From: Desulfobulbaceae bacterium | GTDB lineage: Bacteria; Bacteroidota; Ignavibacteria; Kapaibacteriales; UBA2268 | Direction: 5' to 3' | DNA: 64,000 nt | Assembly (NCBI GenBank): GCA_018335795.1 | Contig: JAGXRP010000032.1 | Span: forward strand, 1 to 64,000 | In this document: piece after piece, positions 46,514 to 56,232 of the stretch | Numbering within the stretch: position 1 is the first letter of the stretch | How the letters are laid out: the number at the start of each line of letters is the position of its first letter | Program-made: the position numbers and the translations under genes | The notes under the pieces: model-generated | Database searches by the model: none | What the model was told of the DNA's origin: nothing | What the model saw: the letters and a program-made list of their open reading frames with translations, nothing else

Positions 46514-48592
46514 ATGAATAAAATAAGAGTTTGGATTCGTTATATATATTTACAATCATCGCGACAAGCCTCGCATTGGTTAGAGCATCTTCAGACAACT
46601 GAGCATATATTTATGATAGCTATGGCAGTCATCATAGGTGTCGTTAGTGGTTTTGGAGCTGTGGGAATCAAATATTTAGTGGATTTGATATCCGGGATTG
46701 CCTTTGGGCATGGTGGAAATTTGATTGAAAGAATATCCAACACACCATGGTATATGTTGCTTTTGATACCTACCATCGGTGGATTGATAGTTGGACCAAT
46801 TACGCATTTCGTAGCGCCCGAAGCACGCGGTCACGGTGTACCGGAAGTGATGCAAGCAATATTGACCAAAGGTGGTGTAATAAGACCTGTGGTAGCAATT
46901 GTCAAATCATTTACCGCGGCAGTTACAATAGGTACAGGAGGTTCGGTCGGGAAAGAAGGACCAATTGTGCAAATTGGCGCTTCAATAGGCTCCACAATCG
47001 GACAATTTTTCAGAGTCCCATCTCGCAGAATGAAAACTTTAGTCGGATGTGGTTCGGCTGCAGGTATTGCAGCAGTTTTCAATGTTCCTGTAGCAGGTGC
47101 TTTATTTGCGATTGAAGTCATTTTGCTTGATTTTTCGGTTAAGCAGTTTGCTCCAATAGTCATATCATCAGTAATTGCAACTACAATTGCTCATGCTTTC
47201 GTTGGAAATTTTGCCGAATTTTATATCCCGCCTATTATCATGCACAGCAATATCGAGATACTTTACTATTTCGTGTTGGGTGCTTTATGTGGATTAGTTT
47301 CATATTTGATGATAAAAGTCTTATATTTTTCTGATGATTTTTTTGATGAAAAGGTAAAAATACCGCCATATTTAAAACCTGCGATTGGTGGGTTCATAGT
47401 TGGTATAATTGGGATTTATTTCCCCCAAGTTATGGGTGTTGGAAACGATATGATAAATATCTCTATCAACAATCAAGCTATTTGGTACATTGCATTCGCT
47501 TTGGTTTTCCTGAAAATCATTGCTACATCTATCACTCTCGGTTCGGGTGGTTCGGGTGGGACACTTTCTCCTGCTCTCTTTGTTGGTGCCGTACTCGGCG
47601 CATTTTTTGGATCGGTGATGAATTATATAGCACCCGAAACGACGGCACAGTCCGGCTCGTATGCCTTGGTTGCTATGGGTGGACTCATCGCAGGAACTGT
47701 ACGAGCACCACTTACAGCAATTATTTTAGTTTTTGAATTGACAAAAGAGTCATCTTCAATTTTACCTTTGATGATTGTTTGTACAATTAGCTTAATTTTA
47801 TCATCAAAGCTTTCACGTGAGTCAATTTATACGTTACGTCTTGTGATGAACAAAATCCAAATCAAAAATTATGCTGAAACGAATGTAATGAAAACCATTC
47901 TCGCAAAGGATGTGTATTCGACTACATTTATCTCAATCCCCGAAAACTATACATTCGAGCAGATCGTAAAAATTATGATGCAAGATGAGGTGCAGTCAAT
48001 ATCTGTGCATGATTTGAGCGGAAATTTTATGGGTATGATCTCAATCAATAACATAAAAGATGCACTTTTTGACCACGAAAGTCTGAATTTTGTTATCATT
48101 GCCGGGGATATTGCCGACAAAAATGTCCAAAGAGTTGACTTGGATGAAAGCTGCATGAGTATAATTGACAAAATGGGCAAATGCAATCATGATATTTTGC
48201 CTGTAATGGATAATAAAAATTTAGACAAGCAAATCGGAATTATTTACAGACGCGAAATCAATGAATTATACTCTAGAGAAATTGAAAAAATTGAAATGAC
48301 ATCTGATTTGGCACAAAAAATCACAAAAATGAACGTAGAAAATGATGTCCAATTCATCGAAGGGCACGTTATTGCCGAAATCAAAGTTCCTAGAAAATTC
48401 ATTGGCAGAACTATCGGTGGTCTGAAAATCCGAAATGTTTATGATGTGGACATAATATCAATCAAGACTGATACGGGAACAGAACAAAAAATTAAAGCTG
48501 TACCCAAAGCCGAATATGTCCTTACTTCCAACGATTACCTGATTATAGCAGGTGAAATCGAAAAAGTTAACAAGTTGAAAAACCTAATTTAA
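46514..48592 (+). CDS. ClC-family chloride channel/antiporter with CBS and TrkA-C-like domains
   Basis: The 692-residue membrane protein has the ClC core (about 30-440). Selectivity motifs are visible: 'GTGGSVGKEGPIVQIGASIG' near 141-160, with the gating glutamate in GKEGP, and 'GSGGSGGTLSPALFVGAVLG' near 345. Two CBS domains (about 455-595) and a TrkA-C-like domain (about 610-690, 'FIGRTIGGLKIRNVYDVDII') follow in the cytoplasm and would sense nucleotides or other ligands. Whether it is a channel or an H+/Cl- antiporter is not decided. Its stop abuts that of the beta-lactamase-like gene. Confidence 0.92.
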   Translation: MNKIRVWIRYIYLQSSRQASHWLEHLQTTEHIFMIAMAVIIGVVSGFGAVGIKYLVDLISGIAFGHGGNLIERISNTPWYMLLLIPTIGGLIVGPITHFVAPEARGHGVPEVMQAILTKGGVIRPVVAIVKSFTAAVTIGTGGSVGKEGPIVQIGASIGSTIGQFFRVPSRRMKTLVGCGSAAGIAAVFNVPVAGALFAIEVILLDFSVKQFAPIVISSVIATTIAHAFVGNFAEFYIPPIIMHSNIEILYYFVLGALCGLVSYLMIKVLYFSDDFFDEKVKIPPYLKPAIGGFIVGIIGIYFPQVMGVGNDMINISINNQAIWYIAFALVFLKIIATSITLGSGGSGGTLSPALFVGAVLGAFFGSVMNYIAPETTAQSGSYALVAMGGLIAGTVRAPLTAIILVFELTKESSSILPLMIVCTISLILSSKLSRESIYTLRLVMNKIQIKNYAETNVMKTILAKDVYSTTFISIPENYTFEQIVKIMMQDEVQSISVHDLSGNFMGMISINNIKDALFDHESLNFVIIAGDIADKNVQRVDLDESCMSIIDKMGKCNHDILPVMDNKNLDKQIGIIYRREINELYSREIEKIEMTSDLAQKITKMNVENDVQFIEGHVIAEIKVPRKFIGRTIGGLKIRNVYDVDIISIKTDTGTEQKIKAVPKAEYVLTSNDYLIIAGEIEKVNKLKNLI

Positions 48593-49381
48593 CTATTTCA
48601 AAATATTCAGTTCACGCAAAAACTTATATGTGAGCTCGATTCTATCACGCATAAATTGACTGTCCAGACTATCTCGAACAGAAATATTCAAAGCGAAAAT
48701 CTTAGCGTTATCTTTGGTTTCGACCCAACCGACAAACCAACCAACATTATCCGCGATAGAGGCTCCGGTTTTGCCTCGAATAGTATAATTTCCGTCTTGG
48801 TTGTACATCATCATATCCTTGACTATACCAACGGTCCGCGGGGAGAAAGGCAATTCATTTTTATAAAGTTTAGTCAAGAACTTAACTTGCTCGTCTGCAC
48901 TAATTTTAAGGCTACCGTCAAGCCAAAACTCGTCAATCTTGCTTGCTCTGACCATAGTGCCGTAATCAGTCAAAGTGTCGAGCCAAATTTTCATAGTACT
49001 GTCACCAATTCGATTAGCGATGTCTTTATAGTACCATACAACAGAATATTTGAATGCAGATGCCAAGTCGTGGTCGCGATTCCAATCCGGAATCGGTTTT
49101 TCTATACCATTATATCGAATTGTGTCTTTATCTGATTGAACAGCTTTTGTTTCGAGCGCAATCAGTGAATTTGGAATTTTAAAAGTCGAAGCCGGGGAAA
49201 ATCTCTCAAAGCATCTTTCACGATTGACATATGTTGTCATATCCGTTTTGATATCATAGACCATAAAGCAACCACTATAAGCTGCTGTATCGAATATATG
49301 AATCAAATCATTTCGATATTCTTCTTTGCTCGAGCATGAGCAAATCGCCATTATAATGACAAGATATTTCAAATATTGCAC
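48593..49381 (-). CDS. Class D beta-lactamase-like lipoprotein (OXA/BlaR-sensor fold)
   Basis: The 262-residue protein has the serine penicillin-binding motifs of class D enzymes: 'SPASTFKIPNSLIALE' (STFK, acyl-Ser and Lys), S-x-V in 'KYSVVWYY', 'FWLDGSLKIS' (compare FWLEGPLKIS in OXA enzymes) and 'RGKTGAS' (KTG). The YGN motif reads YGT ('TDYGTMV'). I start it at GTG 49381 because AGGA precedes it and it gives a short lipoprotein signal 'MQYLKYLVIIMAICSCSS'; a longer frame to 49447 adds an odd basic stretch. It should hydrolyse or bind beta-lactams in the periplasm. Activity is likely but unproven. Confidence 0.87.
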   Translation of the reverse strand: MQYLKYLVIIMAICSCSSKEEYRNDLIHIFDTAAYSGCFMVYDIKTDMTTYVNRERCFERFSPASTFKIPNSLIALETKAVQSDKDTIRYNGIEKPIPDWNRDHDLASAFKYSVVWYYKDIANRIGDSTMKIWLDTLTDYGTMVRASKIDEFWLDGSLKISADEQVKFLTKLYKNELPFSPRTVGIVKDMMMYNQDGNYTIRGKTGASIADNVGWFVGWVETKDNAKIFALNISVRDSLDSQFMRDRIELTYKFLRELNILK

Positions 49382-49500
49382 AAAATTCCTAAAAAAATTG
49401 AATTCATTTTTAACTTTTTTTAAAAATAATATAATAAAATGAAACATATCTTATCTTTAGTTGTTATAATGATAACTTTTAAACAAAAACGGAGAAAAAA

Positions 49501-50400
49501 ATGAAATTTTTACTTAAAACACTTGCATTGGGATTTTTGGTGTTCGTTTTTTACGCCTGCGAACAAGACAAAAAACCTGTTGCTTTAGAACCTATGAACC
49601 AAAATTTGCCAAAGGCTGATTCATTAGTTGACCAATTCAGCTATGTTCAAGGTTATGAATTTGGATTTTACCAAAGTTTTGATTCTATTGTATTAAATTT
49701 TGATTATTTCATGCAAGGTTACTGGGATGCATTTAATAAGAAAGACGCGATGTTTAATAAAGACTCAATTGAATTTATCAAACAATCATGGATGCAGAAA
49801 ATACAGGAGCTTCGAGACCTTAAACTTGAAGAAAGTCGAAAAAAAATGGAAGAAGTTGGGAAAGTTGTCCTTGAAAGAGACCAAAAATTCATGTTGGATA
49901 TTAGACAAAAAGAAGGCATGATTACGAGACCGAGTGGTTTAGTTTATAAAATCATCCAACAAGGTAAAGGTCCGGTACCGACCAACGAAGATTTTGTCAA
50001 AATGCACTTTGTGCAGAAATTGACTGATGGCAAAGTTATAGACAGTACTTACAAAGGAGATGCTTTTAATTTGCCTGTTCAGGCTGTATATGCGGGTTGG
50101 AATGAAGCATTGAGAATGATGCCTGTTGGTTCTATTTGGGAACTTTACATACCGCCACATTTAGCATTTCGTGACGTTGGTTTTGGAGATTTGATTCCTC
50201 CACATTCAGCTATAATTTTGAGAATTGAACTTATAAGCATACTTGAGGGTGAAGATTTGCAAAGAGCTATTCAAGAGTACATGCAATTGACTAATCCCGG
50301 TGGACAGGGCGGTGGTCCCGGTGGACAGGGCGGTGGTCCCGGTGGTCCGGGCGGTGGTCCCGGTGGTCCGGGCGGACCTCCTCAAGGTGGAAGAAGATAA
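49501..50400 (+). CDS. FKBP-type peptidyl-prolyl isomerase lipoprotein with Gly/Pro-rich tail
   Basis: The 299-residue protein has a lipobox at 'VFYACEQDKK' (Cys20), a helical dimerisation part (about 35-140, FkpA-like) and an FKBP domain (about 140-255) with 'RPSGLVYKIIQQGKGPVP' and 'GWNEALRMMPVGSIWELYIP'. The C-terminal 35 residues are almost only Gly, Pro and Gln, encoded by four 21-bp repeats. FkpA-type proteins aid folding of envelope proteins. Such a tail is not part of the usual family. The start has GGAG upstream, and a terminator follows. Confidence 0.9.
   Translation: MKFLLKTLALGFLVFVFYACEQDKKPVALEPMNQNLPKADSLVDQFSYVQGYEFGFYQSFDSIVLNFDYFMQGYWDAFNKKDAMFNKDSIEFIKQSWMQKIQELRDLKLEESRKKMEEVGKVVLERDQKFMLDIRQKEGMITRPSGLVYKIIQQGKGPVPTNEDFVKMHFVQKLTDGKVIDSTYKGDAFNLPVQAVYAGWNEALRMMPVGSIWELYIPPHLAFRDVGFGDLIPPHSAIILRIELISILEGEDLQRAIQEYMQLTNPGGQGGGPGGQGGGPGGPGGGPGGPGGPPQGGRR
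50296..50379 (+). repeat. Four 21-bp coding repeats
   Basis: The unit CCCGGTGGACAGGGCGGTGG plus T occurs at 50296 and 50317; variants with TCC in place of ACA start at 50338 and 50359. Each codes seven residues of the Gly/Pro-rich tail. The local GC content is far above that of the surroundings, and length variation between strains is likely. Confidence 0.9.
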
Positions 50401-50422
50401 TAGGAAATTATATGATAATAGA

Positions 50423-50452
50423 GAGGTTGCCTAATATGGCAGCCTCTTTTTA
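50423..50452 (+). terminator. Intrinsic terminator after the FKBP gene
   Basis: GAGGTTGCC (50423-50431) pairs with GGCAGCCTC (50438-50446), with one G-T pair and a six-base loop, followed by five T, one A and two more T. Confidence 0.85.
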
Positions 50453-50457
50453 TTAAT

Positions 50458-51231
50458 TTAATGATTCTTTCTTTTCGAAGAAATCTTCTTTTCGTACAAC
50501 ATTGCATACTTCAGAAATGTTCCCATCATACTACTGAAAGACGCAACCAGACCAAGCTTACCGTCCATGAATGCTCCATGCCGAATGTACATATTGCAAA
50601 AAGCAAATATGGGATTGGCAATCAAATTGAAAAATGAAACTGTTCTGCCTTTCTCAAAATAATTTTCAGCAGATAATCGGGCATATTCGACAGTTTTATG
50701 GAAGTGCGTTTTCATCGAATCATACGAATAATGCAGCATTTCGCCTTGCATTACGGCAGTTTTGCCCTCAATGCTTAGATTTTCATGAACAAAATCGCCC
50801 ATCCATTTTGGGTTTGAATTTCGGCGAACTAAACGTAATTTTTTATCCGGTTGCCAAGCGTATTCCATAATCTTACCGCAATACACAGAGCGACGATTGA
50901 TAAAATATCCATTAATGTCCTGTCGCAAACAAATGTTACCGGCAATTTCAAAACGTAACTCGGGAGTAAGCACTTCGTCGCAATCTAAAAAAAGCACCCA
51001 ATCTTTTGTACATTTCGATAAAGCTGAATTTTTTTGTTCAGCAAATCCTTTCCAATCCTCGATGAATACTTTTGCTCCGCAACTTTCGGCAATTGCGATT
51101 GTATTATCAGTCGAACCGCTGTCCACAATAATAATTTCCGAACAAAGCCCTGAGACGCTCTCTAAAGTCCGAAGAATTCGATTTTCTTCGTTGAATGAAA
51201 TTAAGGCAACTGATATTTGGCAACTGTTCAT
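50458..51231 (-). CDS. Family 2 glycosyltransferase, WaaE/KdtX-like
   Basis: The 257-residue cytoplasmic GT-A enzyme has 'VALISFNEENRILRTLESV', 'IIIVDSGSTDNTIAIAESCG', the DxD-like 'LFLDCDEVLTPEL' and 'PKWMGDFVHENLSIEG', all like WaaE/KdtX enzymes that add a beta-linked sugar to the LPS inner core. The C-terminal region has an amphipathic or hydrophobic helix (about 205-220). It is divergent from the heptosyltransferase-like gene with a 60-base shared promoter region, consistent with LPS core synthesis. Confidence 0.88.
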   Translation of the reverse strand: MNSCQISVALISFNEENRILRTLESVSGLCSEIIIVDSGSTDNTIAIAESCGAKVFIEDWKGFAEQKNSALSKCTKDWVLFLDCDEVLTPELRFEIAGNICLRQDINGYFINRRSVYCGKIMEYAWQPDKKLRLVRRNSNPKWMGDFVHENLSIEGKTAVMQGEMLHYSYDSMKTHFHKTVEYARLSAENYFEKGRTVSFFNLIANPIFAFCNMYIRHGAFMDGKLGLVASFSSMMGTFLKYAMLYEKKISSKRKNH

Positions 51232-51291
51232 TATCTTAGCAGATTATTTTTTATCAAATTCTTAAACAAATATAAAGCCAAAATACAAAAT

Positions 51292-52293
51292 ATGACTGAC
51301 ATAATGAAGTTTGAAAATGCTCAAAATATTGCGGTAGTCAGAACTGATAAACTTGGCGACATGGTGCTCACATTACCTTTGGTGAAGGCGATTAAGTCAA
51401 ATTTCCCTGATAAGACTGTATCAGTCATAGCCCAAAGCTATTGTAAACCATTGTTAAAGAATTCGGAATACTTTGATAAATGCTACTTTATTGATGAATT
51501 CAACAAAGGGTTGAAAGATATTTTCAAAATCGAGAAATTTGATGTTGCATTTTTCCCGAGACCGGTTTTTGATGAAGCGCTTGCAGCATTTACAAGCGGT
51601 ATCAAACTTAGAATCGGTTCTGCATATCGTGCCTATTCGATTTTATTCAACCACAAAGTCCGTGACCATCGCAAAGTATCGCTATTTCACGAGGCTGAAT
51701 ATAATGTGAGAATGTTAGAATCTATTACGGGAGCTAAATATTCAACGGAGCTAATCAGACCGTTCATAGATGAAATCGGTCTTCAAAAAATGCGGAGTTT
51801 GCTGAATAATGCTGAAGATAAAATAAAAATCATCATACATCCCGGCAGTGGCGGTTCAGCACGAGATTTGCCGATTGAAAAATTAATAGACGGGTTAAAA
51901 GCGTTCGCTAATGACAGCAAATTCCAATTTATAATAACGGGGATTGCTTCTGAAAGCAAGATTTGCGATGATTTGCATCAACACTTAGCCCAATCGCTAA
52001 ATTTTTGCGGTCAATTGAATTTAAATGAGATGATAGCACTCATCGAATTGAGCGACGGAATGATAGCAAATTCTACAGGAGTACTGCATATTGCAGCATC
52101 GCTCAGTAAGCAAGTAATCGGCTTTTATCCAAATTCGCCGCATATAAGCCAAAAGAGATGGGGACCTTACGGAACTGACTCAATAATAATCAATCCACCT
52201 ATGAACGAGAATATGCGCATTTCTGACGATATGAATAAAATTGACTGCAATGATATTACCAAGGCTGTAATTAAGCTTTTCGTGAAAGATTAA
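51292..52293 (+). CDS. Family 9 glycosyltransferase (heptosyltransferase-like)
   Basis: The 333-residue GT-B enzyme starts 'MTDIMKFENAQNIAVVRTDK' and has 'DKLGDMVLTLPLVKAIKSNF' near the N-terminus, 'IIIHPGSGGSARDLPIEK' in the middle and 'NSTGVLHIAASLSKQVIGFY' near the C-terminus, as in ADP-heptose:LPS heptosyltransferases. ATG 51292 is chosen; the frame open from 51217 overlaps the divergent gene. It probably adds heptose or a similar sugar to the LPS core. Confidence 0.9.
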   Translation: MTDIMKFENAQNIAVVRTDKLGDMVLTLPLVKAIKSNFPDKTVSVIAQSYCKPLLKNSEYFDKCYFIDEFNKGLKDIFKIEKFDVAFFPRPVFDEALAAFTSGIKLRIGSAYRAYSILFNHKVRDHRKVSLFHEAEYNVRMLESITGAKYSTELIRPFIDEIGLQKMRSLLNNAEDKIKIIIHPGSGGSARDLPIEKLIDGLKAFANDSKFQFIITGIASESKICDDLHQHLAQSLNFCGQLNLNEMIALIELSDGMIANSTGVLHIAASLSKQVIGFYPNSPHISQKRWGPYGTDSIIINPPMNENMRISDDMNKIDCNDITKAVIKLFVKD

Positions 52294-53189
52294 AATGGTG
52301 TCCATGCAAACGATGCAACAGGGAAAATATAAGGTACCGAAAAAACTGCAAGCCCGAAATCTGCTGAAAACGAAGTATTTTGCAATCTAACACCAGCCAT
52401 GATTGCAGTATTGGTCACGTTCGAAATATTGATATTCCAAAGTTCGCCGATAAAATAAAGTCCGTGACGCCGTGAAAACTTAGTTTTAATGCCAACACCG
52501 ATTCCAAAAGCACCATCTTCGTAAATGAAATCTACAATTTCCATTCCAAAACGAGCTGTATAGAAGTCTTTATTTCCGGTCTTGAGGAAAATAATTCCGT
52601 TAATATCAGTCCTTTCACCTGTGAAATTGATTGAAGTGTAAACGTGATTAAGGTTGTTTCGGTTATTGACAAAAGTTAGATTGCCACCAAGTGCCAATGA
52701 CATTCCCCCGGGAGCATTTTCCCAATACATTCTCACCAAAGTCGCTTTGGCGTTAATTATCGAAATCTGGTCATGCGACAGTACAGTTGGCAAAAAACTC
52801 CTGCCCACTGTAAATGAAAAAAAATCCATCACACCGAACCCGGCGTAAAACAAACCGAGTTCGTAATTGGCAATGAAATGGTCTCGCCCAATCGCATCGC
52901 CTGTAGGCATTATAAATATACGATTTTTTGTCCTATCAGCAGTAACTTTCGGGTAAATTTCGGAAATTTCCTTGTAATAAATCACGGGCGAACCTAAAAA
53001 TGTTTTGAGTTGGATTCCTCCACCATTTTCCGTTTCATCTAAAACATCAATAATAATACCCGTTAGCATATCACCGTTCTTAAGACGAACGACATATTCC
53101 AAAGAATCGGGATCGGAGACTTGATTTGCAAATAACTCGCCAACCATCGTAAAGAAAAAAATGATTGATAAGAAGAAAATTGATTTCAT
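52290..53189 (-). CDS. Hypothetical outer membrane protein
   Basis: The 299-residue protein has a signal peptide ('IFFLSIIFFFTMVGELFA'). A short N-terminal beta domain (about 28-85) with 'VVRLKNGDMLTGIIIDV' resembles LSm/SH3-like 'KNGDxhxGxhh' folds. A barrel-like region follows, with alternating strands and the end 'YIFPVASFAWTPF'. I do not recognise a defined family. It is 16 bases downstream of rlmN, and its last bases overlap the convergent heptosyltransferase gene by four. Confidence 0.68.
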   Translation of the reverse strand: MKSIFFLSIIFFFTMVGELFANQVSDPDSLEYVVRLKNGDMLTGIIIDVLDETENGGGIQLKTFLGSPVIYYKEISEIYPKVTADRTKNRIFIMPTGDAIGRDHFIANYELGLFYAGFGVMDFFSFTVGRSFLPTVLSHDQISIINAKATLVRMYWENAPGGMSLALGGNLTFVNNRNNLNHVYTSINFTGERTDINGIIFLKTGNKDFYTARFGMEIVDFIYEDGAFGIGVGIKTKFSRRHGLYFIGELWNINISNVTNTAIMAGVRLQNTSFSADFGLAVFSVPYIFPVASFAWTPF

Positions 53190-53205
53190 GAATTTATCTC
53201 TATTG

Positions 53206-54258
53206 TTATGATAATGCTAATTGTCCGCAAGCAGCTTCAATATCTTGCCCGAAAGTATCACGAATAGTAACCCGGCCACCGTTTTGCCTAATGATATCGC
53301 CAAATTCTAAAATCAAATTTTTAGGAGTTGGTTTAAGTTCTTTCCCAAATCCCGAAGGCATTGCGAATGATATATCGTTGAATGGAATAATATTCACTCT
53401 CGATGGCACTCTTTTCAAAATCTTCGCAAGTCGCCGTGCATCAGCAGGTGTATCGTTGAATCCCAAAAATGGGATATACTCGTAAGTTACGGGCATTTTT
53501 GTTTCGCGATAATATTCTTCGACCGCTGAAAGTAGTTCGCTAAGTTTAAGATTTTTTGCTAATGGGATAATTTTTCCGCGAGTTTCGTCTGTTGTAGCAT
53601 GCAATGATAAAGCAAGTTTTACCGGACGAATCTCTTTATGTAGTTGTTTTATCCTATTAGTGATGCCGACAGTTGATAAAGTGATTTTTCGTCTTGATAA
53701 ATTTAAACCCCATTCTGCAGTCATGATTTCCAAAGATTTTACAACGTTTTTGTAATTCAGCAGTGGCTCACCCATTCCCATGAATACGATGTTTGTAATT
53801 TCGCATCCAAGCTCCTTTTGAACCAACAAAATTTGGTCAATTATTTCAGCTGAGTCAAGGTTACGGAGCAAACCAAGTGTTCCTGTTGCACAGAAAGCAC
53901 ATTCTACGGGACAACCTGCCATAGATGAAATGCAAAGAGTAATGCGTTCCATTGTATCGAAATCGTCATCATACCAAGGCATATAGACAGCTTCAATGTG
54001 TTTGCCATCATGTAGCTCGAAAAGAAATTTCACCGAGCCATCAACTGATTTTCTAACTTTTGAGATTTTGATTGAAAACATCTCGAAAGTCTTAATCAAC
54101 TTCTCTCTAAAAGCTTTTGGCAGCGTTTCGATTTGTGTAAAATCGCCGAGATTATTCGTGTAAACTGCATTCAAAATTTGGGCAGCGCGATATTGCTCAA
54201 CGCCCTGCTCCACACACCATGACTTTAATTCATCTAAATTATAATTTTTAAGGTACAA
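53206..54258 (-). CDS. rlmN: Dual-specificity 23S rRNA (A2503) / tRNA (A37) C2-methyltransferase
   Basis: RlmN is a radical-SAM enzyme methylating C2 of A2503 in 23S rRNA and A37 in some tRNAs. The 350-residue protein has the 4Fe-4S cluster motif CxxxCxxC in 'GCPVECAFCATGTLGLLRNL', 'NIVFMGMGEPLLNY' and the C-terminal 'TIRDTFGQDIEAACGQL', which includes the catalytic cysteine. No ATG exists between the upstream stop and the conserved N-terminus, so the start is TTG at 54258. It lies 78 bases after the dehydratase gene. Confidence 0.95.
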   Translation of the reverse strand: MYLKNYNLDELKSWCVEQGVEQYRAAQILNAVYTNNLGDFTQIETLPKAFREKLIKTFEMFSIKISKVRKSVDGSVKFLFELHDGKHIEAVYMPWYDDDFDTMERITLCISSMAGCPVECAFCATGTLGLLRNLDSAEIIDQILLVQKELGCEITNIVFMGMGEPLLNYKNVVKSLEIMTAEWGLNLSRRKITLSTVGITNRIKQLHKEIRPVKLALSLHATTDETRGKIIPLAKNLKLSELLSAVEEYYRETKMPVTYEYIPFLGFNDTPADARRLAKILKRVPSRVNIIPFNDISFAMPSGFGKELKPTPKNLILEFGDIIRQNGGRVTIRDTFGQDIEAACGQLALS

Positions 54259-54336
54259 TGATTTTCTCGAAAATGACTAAAAAGTATTAAACGCTTTTAA
54301 GAGTGAATTTGTTGCATTACTCATTAGAATCTACAA

Positions 54337-55293
54337 TCAAAATGGTAATTTTGCCAAATCCACATTGCCGCCGGACAAAATACAGACAACTTTTTTCCCT
54401 TTGAAAAATTCCGAATTTGACAGTATTGCAGCTAAAGTTACAGCAGCAGAAGGTTCGACCACGATTTTCATTCTCTGCCAAATCAGTTTCATCGCTTCGA
54501 TTATTACAATTTCCGAAACGCGAAAAATATCATCTGTATATTTGCTGATGATTGCAAAAGTCTTGTCGCCGAGTGAAGTCAATAATCCATCAGCGATAGT
54601 TTTGGGATTAACAGACGGAACAATGGCACCGGATTTGAAAGAACGATATGCATCATCGGCGCCTTCTGGTTCGGCAGCATACACTTTAATGTTTGAAGCG
54701 ATAGATTTCGCAGCCAATGAAGTCCCGCTAAGCAGACCACCACCACCGACAGGAGCTATTATGCAATCAATATCACCCATATCCTCTAATATTTCCAAAG
54801 TTGCAGTGCCTTGCCCGCAGATAACTTTATAATTATTATATGGGTGGATGAATATAGCGCCTGTTTCTTCTACCACTTGATTTAGGGTGTCTTCACGAGC
54901 TTGCAAAGTTGGCTCACAAAAAATTATTTTTCCGCCATATTCGCGAACGGCGTCCGATTTGACAATTGGGGAATTATTCGGCATAACGATGTAAGCAGGG
55001 ATATTTCGGTGAGAAGCGGCTAAGGCTAATGCTTGTGCATGATTGCCGGAAGAATGAGTGGCTACACCTTTTGCAGCATCTGATTGGCTCAATGACAATA
55101 CTGCATTTGTTGCTCCACGAAATTTGAATGCACCTACTTTTTGGAAATTTTCGCATTTGAATGAGACTTCAGCACCTGTAATTCGGTTAATTGAGCTTGA
55201 ATTTAGTATCGGAGTTCGAGTCACATGCCCTACAATTAATTTTTTTGCGTCTATAATATCCGATAAAGTTATTTCTGAGATTTGTTCTTTCAT
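54337..55293 (-). CDS. Threonine/serine dehydratase-like PLP enzyme
   Basis: The 318-residue fold type II PLP enzyme has the PLP lysine in 'FQKVGAFKFRGATNAVL' (about 51-67), 'SSGNHAQALALAASH', a glycine loop 'APVGGGGLLSGTSLA' and 'ILSGGNVDL' near the end. It lacks the C-terminal ACT domain, so it is closest to catabolic threonine dehydratase or serine racemase, converting threonine to 2-oxobutyrate or interconverting serine forms. The exact substrate is not decided. Confidence 0.88.
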   Translation of the reverse strand: MKEQISEITLSDIIDAKKLIVGHVTRTPILNSSSINRITGAEVSFKCENFQKVGAFKFRGATNAVLSLSQSDAAKGVATHSSGNHAQALALAASHRNIPAYIVMPNNSPIVKSDAVREYGGKIIFCEPTLQAREDTLNQVVEETGAIFIHPYNNYKVICGQGTATLEILEDMGDIDCIIAPVGGGGLLSGTSLAAKSIASNIKVYAAEPEGADDAYRSFKSGAIVPSVNPKTIADGLLTSLGDKTFAIISKYTDDIFRVSEIVIIEAMKLIWQRMKIVVEPSAAVTLAAILSNSEFFKGKKVVCILSGGNVDLAKLPF

Positions 55294-55387
55294 GATTTTA
55301 TTCTTATTTTCATAATTGCAAAAATATTAAATTCTCATTAACTATTTGAGAATGAATTGTATTTATAAATGATTTCGGAGAGCTGAC

Positions 55388-56200
55388 ATGAAAAATTTTC
55401 TGGCGATTTTAATTATCACGTTTTTAACATTTTGGGGATGTTCGGACGAGAAACCCAATCCTGAAACTGATGGCGTAATTGCACCTGACGGAATAAGCTT
55501 CAGTGGCTATAATTGGCAAATCAAATCAACGGATAATATCGCTGACAGTCGCTATTTTTGTCTGACGGATAAATCAAACGTAAGAATTGACGACGAAGGG
55601 CACTTAGTGCTGAAGCTCACTTCGATGGATGCAATTTGGCACGGAGCAGAATTGATTACACAAGAGGATTTTGGTTTTGGTACTTTCAAAATTCAAATCG
55701 AAACAGATTTTACTAATTTTGACAGAAACGTCAGTTTCATGGCATCTGCTATTAATGTCACCGAAGATATTTTTGAAGGCATGACCCAAGCCGGGCTTCG
55801 ATACAGTTTTTACGGCGAGGAAAACAATCCCAATCCCCTTTCTTATATTTTATATGCTACTGATAAAAAATACGCAGAAGAGTATAATTCGGGAAATCAA
55901 TATAGTCAGTCAAAATCTGTGACTACGCATGAAATCAAGGTTTTACCTGATGAATTAGCTTTTGAAAGCTACGTAGGTACGTCGAAAGATGAGCTGTTGG
56001 CTAAATATTCGACCAAAACAAGCGATGGCAGCGGAAATGATTATCTCGATATAAGTTTTTCAAAAACATTCCCGTCGAATAAGTTCATCTTTACGGTATG
56101 TTTGGGTGAATTCAACGAACCTGAAAAAGGCAAAGATTTGGAAATTAAAATTTTGAAATTCGAATTCACTCCGCATACAGACAGTTATAGTAAGAAATAA
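55388..56200 (+). CDS. Lipoprotein with a concanavalin/GH16-like fold
   Basis: The 270-residue lipoprotein has a lipobox '[11 protein letters not shown]' (Cys18). The body has '[10 protein letters not shown]', '[20 protein letters not shown]' and '[16 protein letters not shown]', the strand order of family 16 glycoside hydrolase-like jelly rolls. The catalytic ExDxE segment is not seen where expected ('[12 protein letters not shown]'), so it is more likely a carbohydrate-binding or degenerate member. It lies 32 bases upstream of the carboxylase genes, perhaps on the same transcript. Confidence 0.65.
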   Translation: MKNFLAILIITFLTFWGCSDEKPNPETDGVIAPDGISFSGYNWQIKSTDNIADSRYFCLTDKSNVRIDDEGHLVLKLTSMDAIWHGAELITQEDFGFGTFKIQIETDFTNFDRNVSFMASAINVTEDIFEGMTQAGLRYSFYGEENNPNPLSYILYATDKKYAEEYNSGNQYSQSKSVTTHEIKVLPDELAFESYVGTSKDELLAKYSTKTSDGSGNDYLDISFSKTFPSNKFIFTVCLGEFNEPEKGKDLEIKILKFEFTPHTDSYSKK

Positions 56201-56232
56201 TCTTGCAATTATACATTCCAAACAAGACTAAA

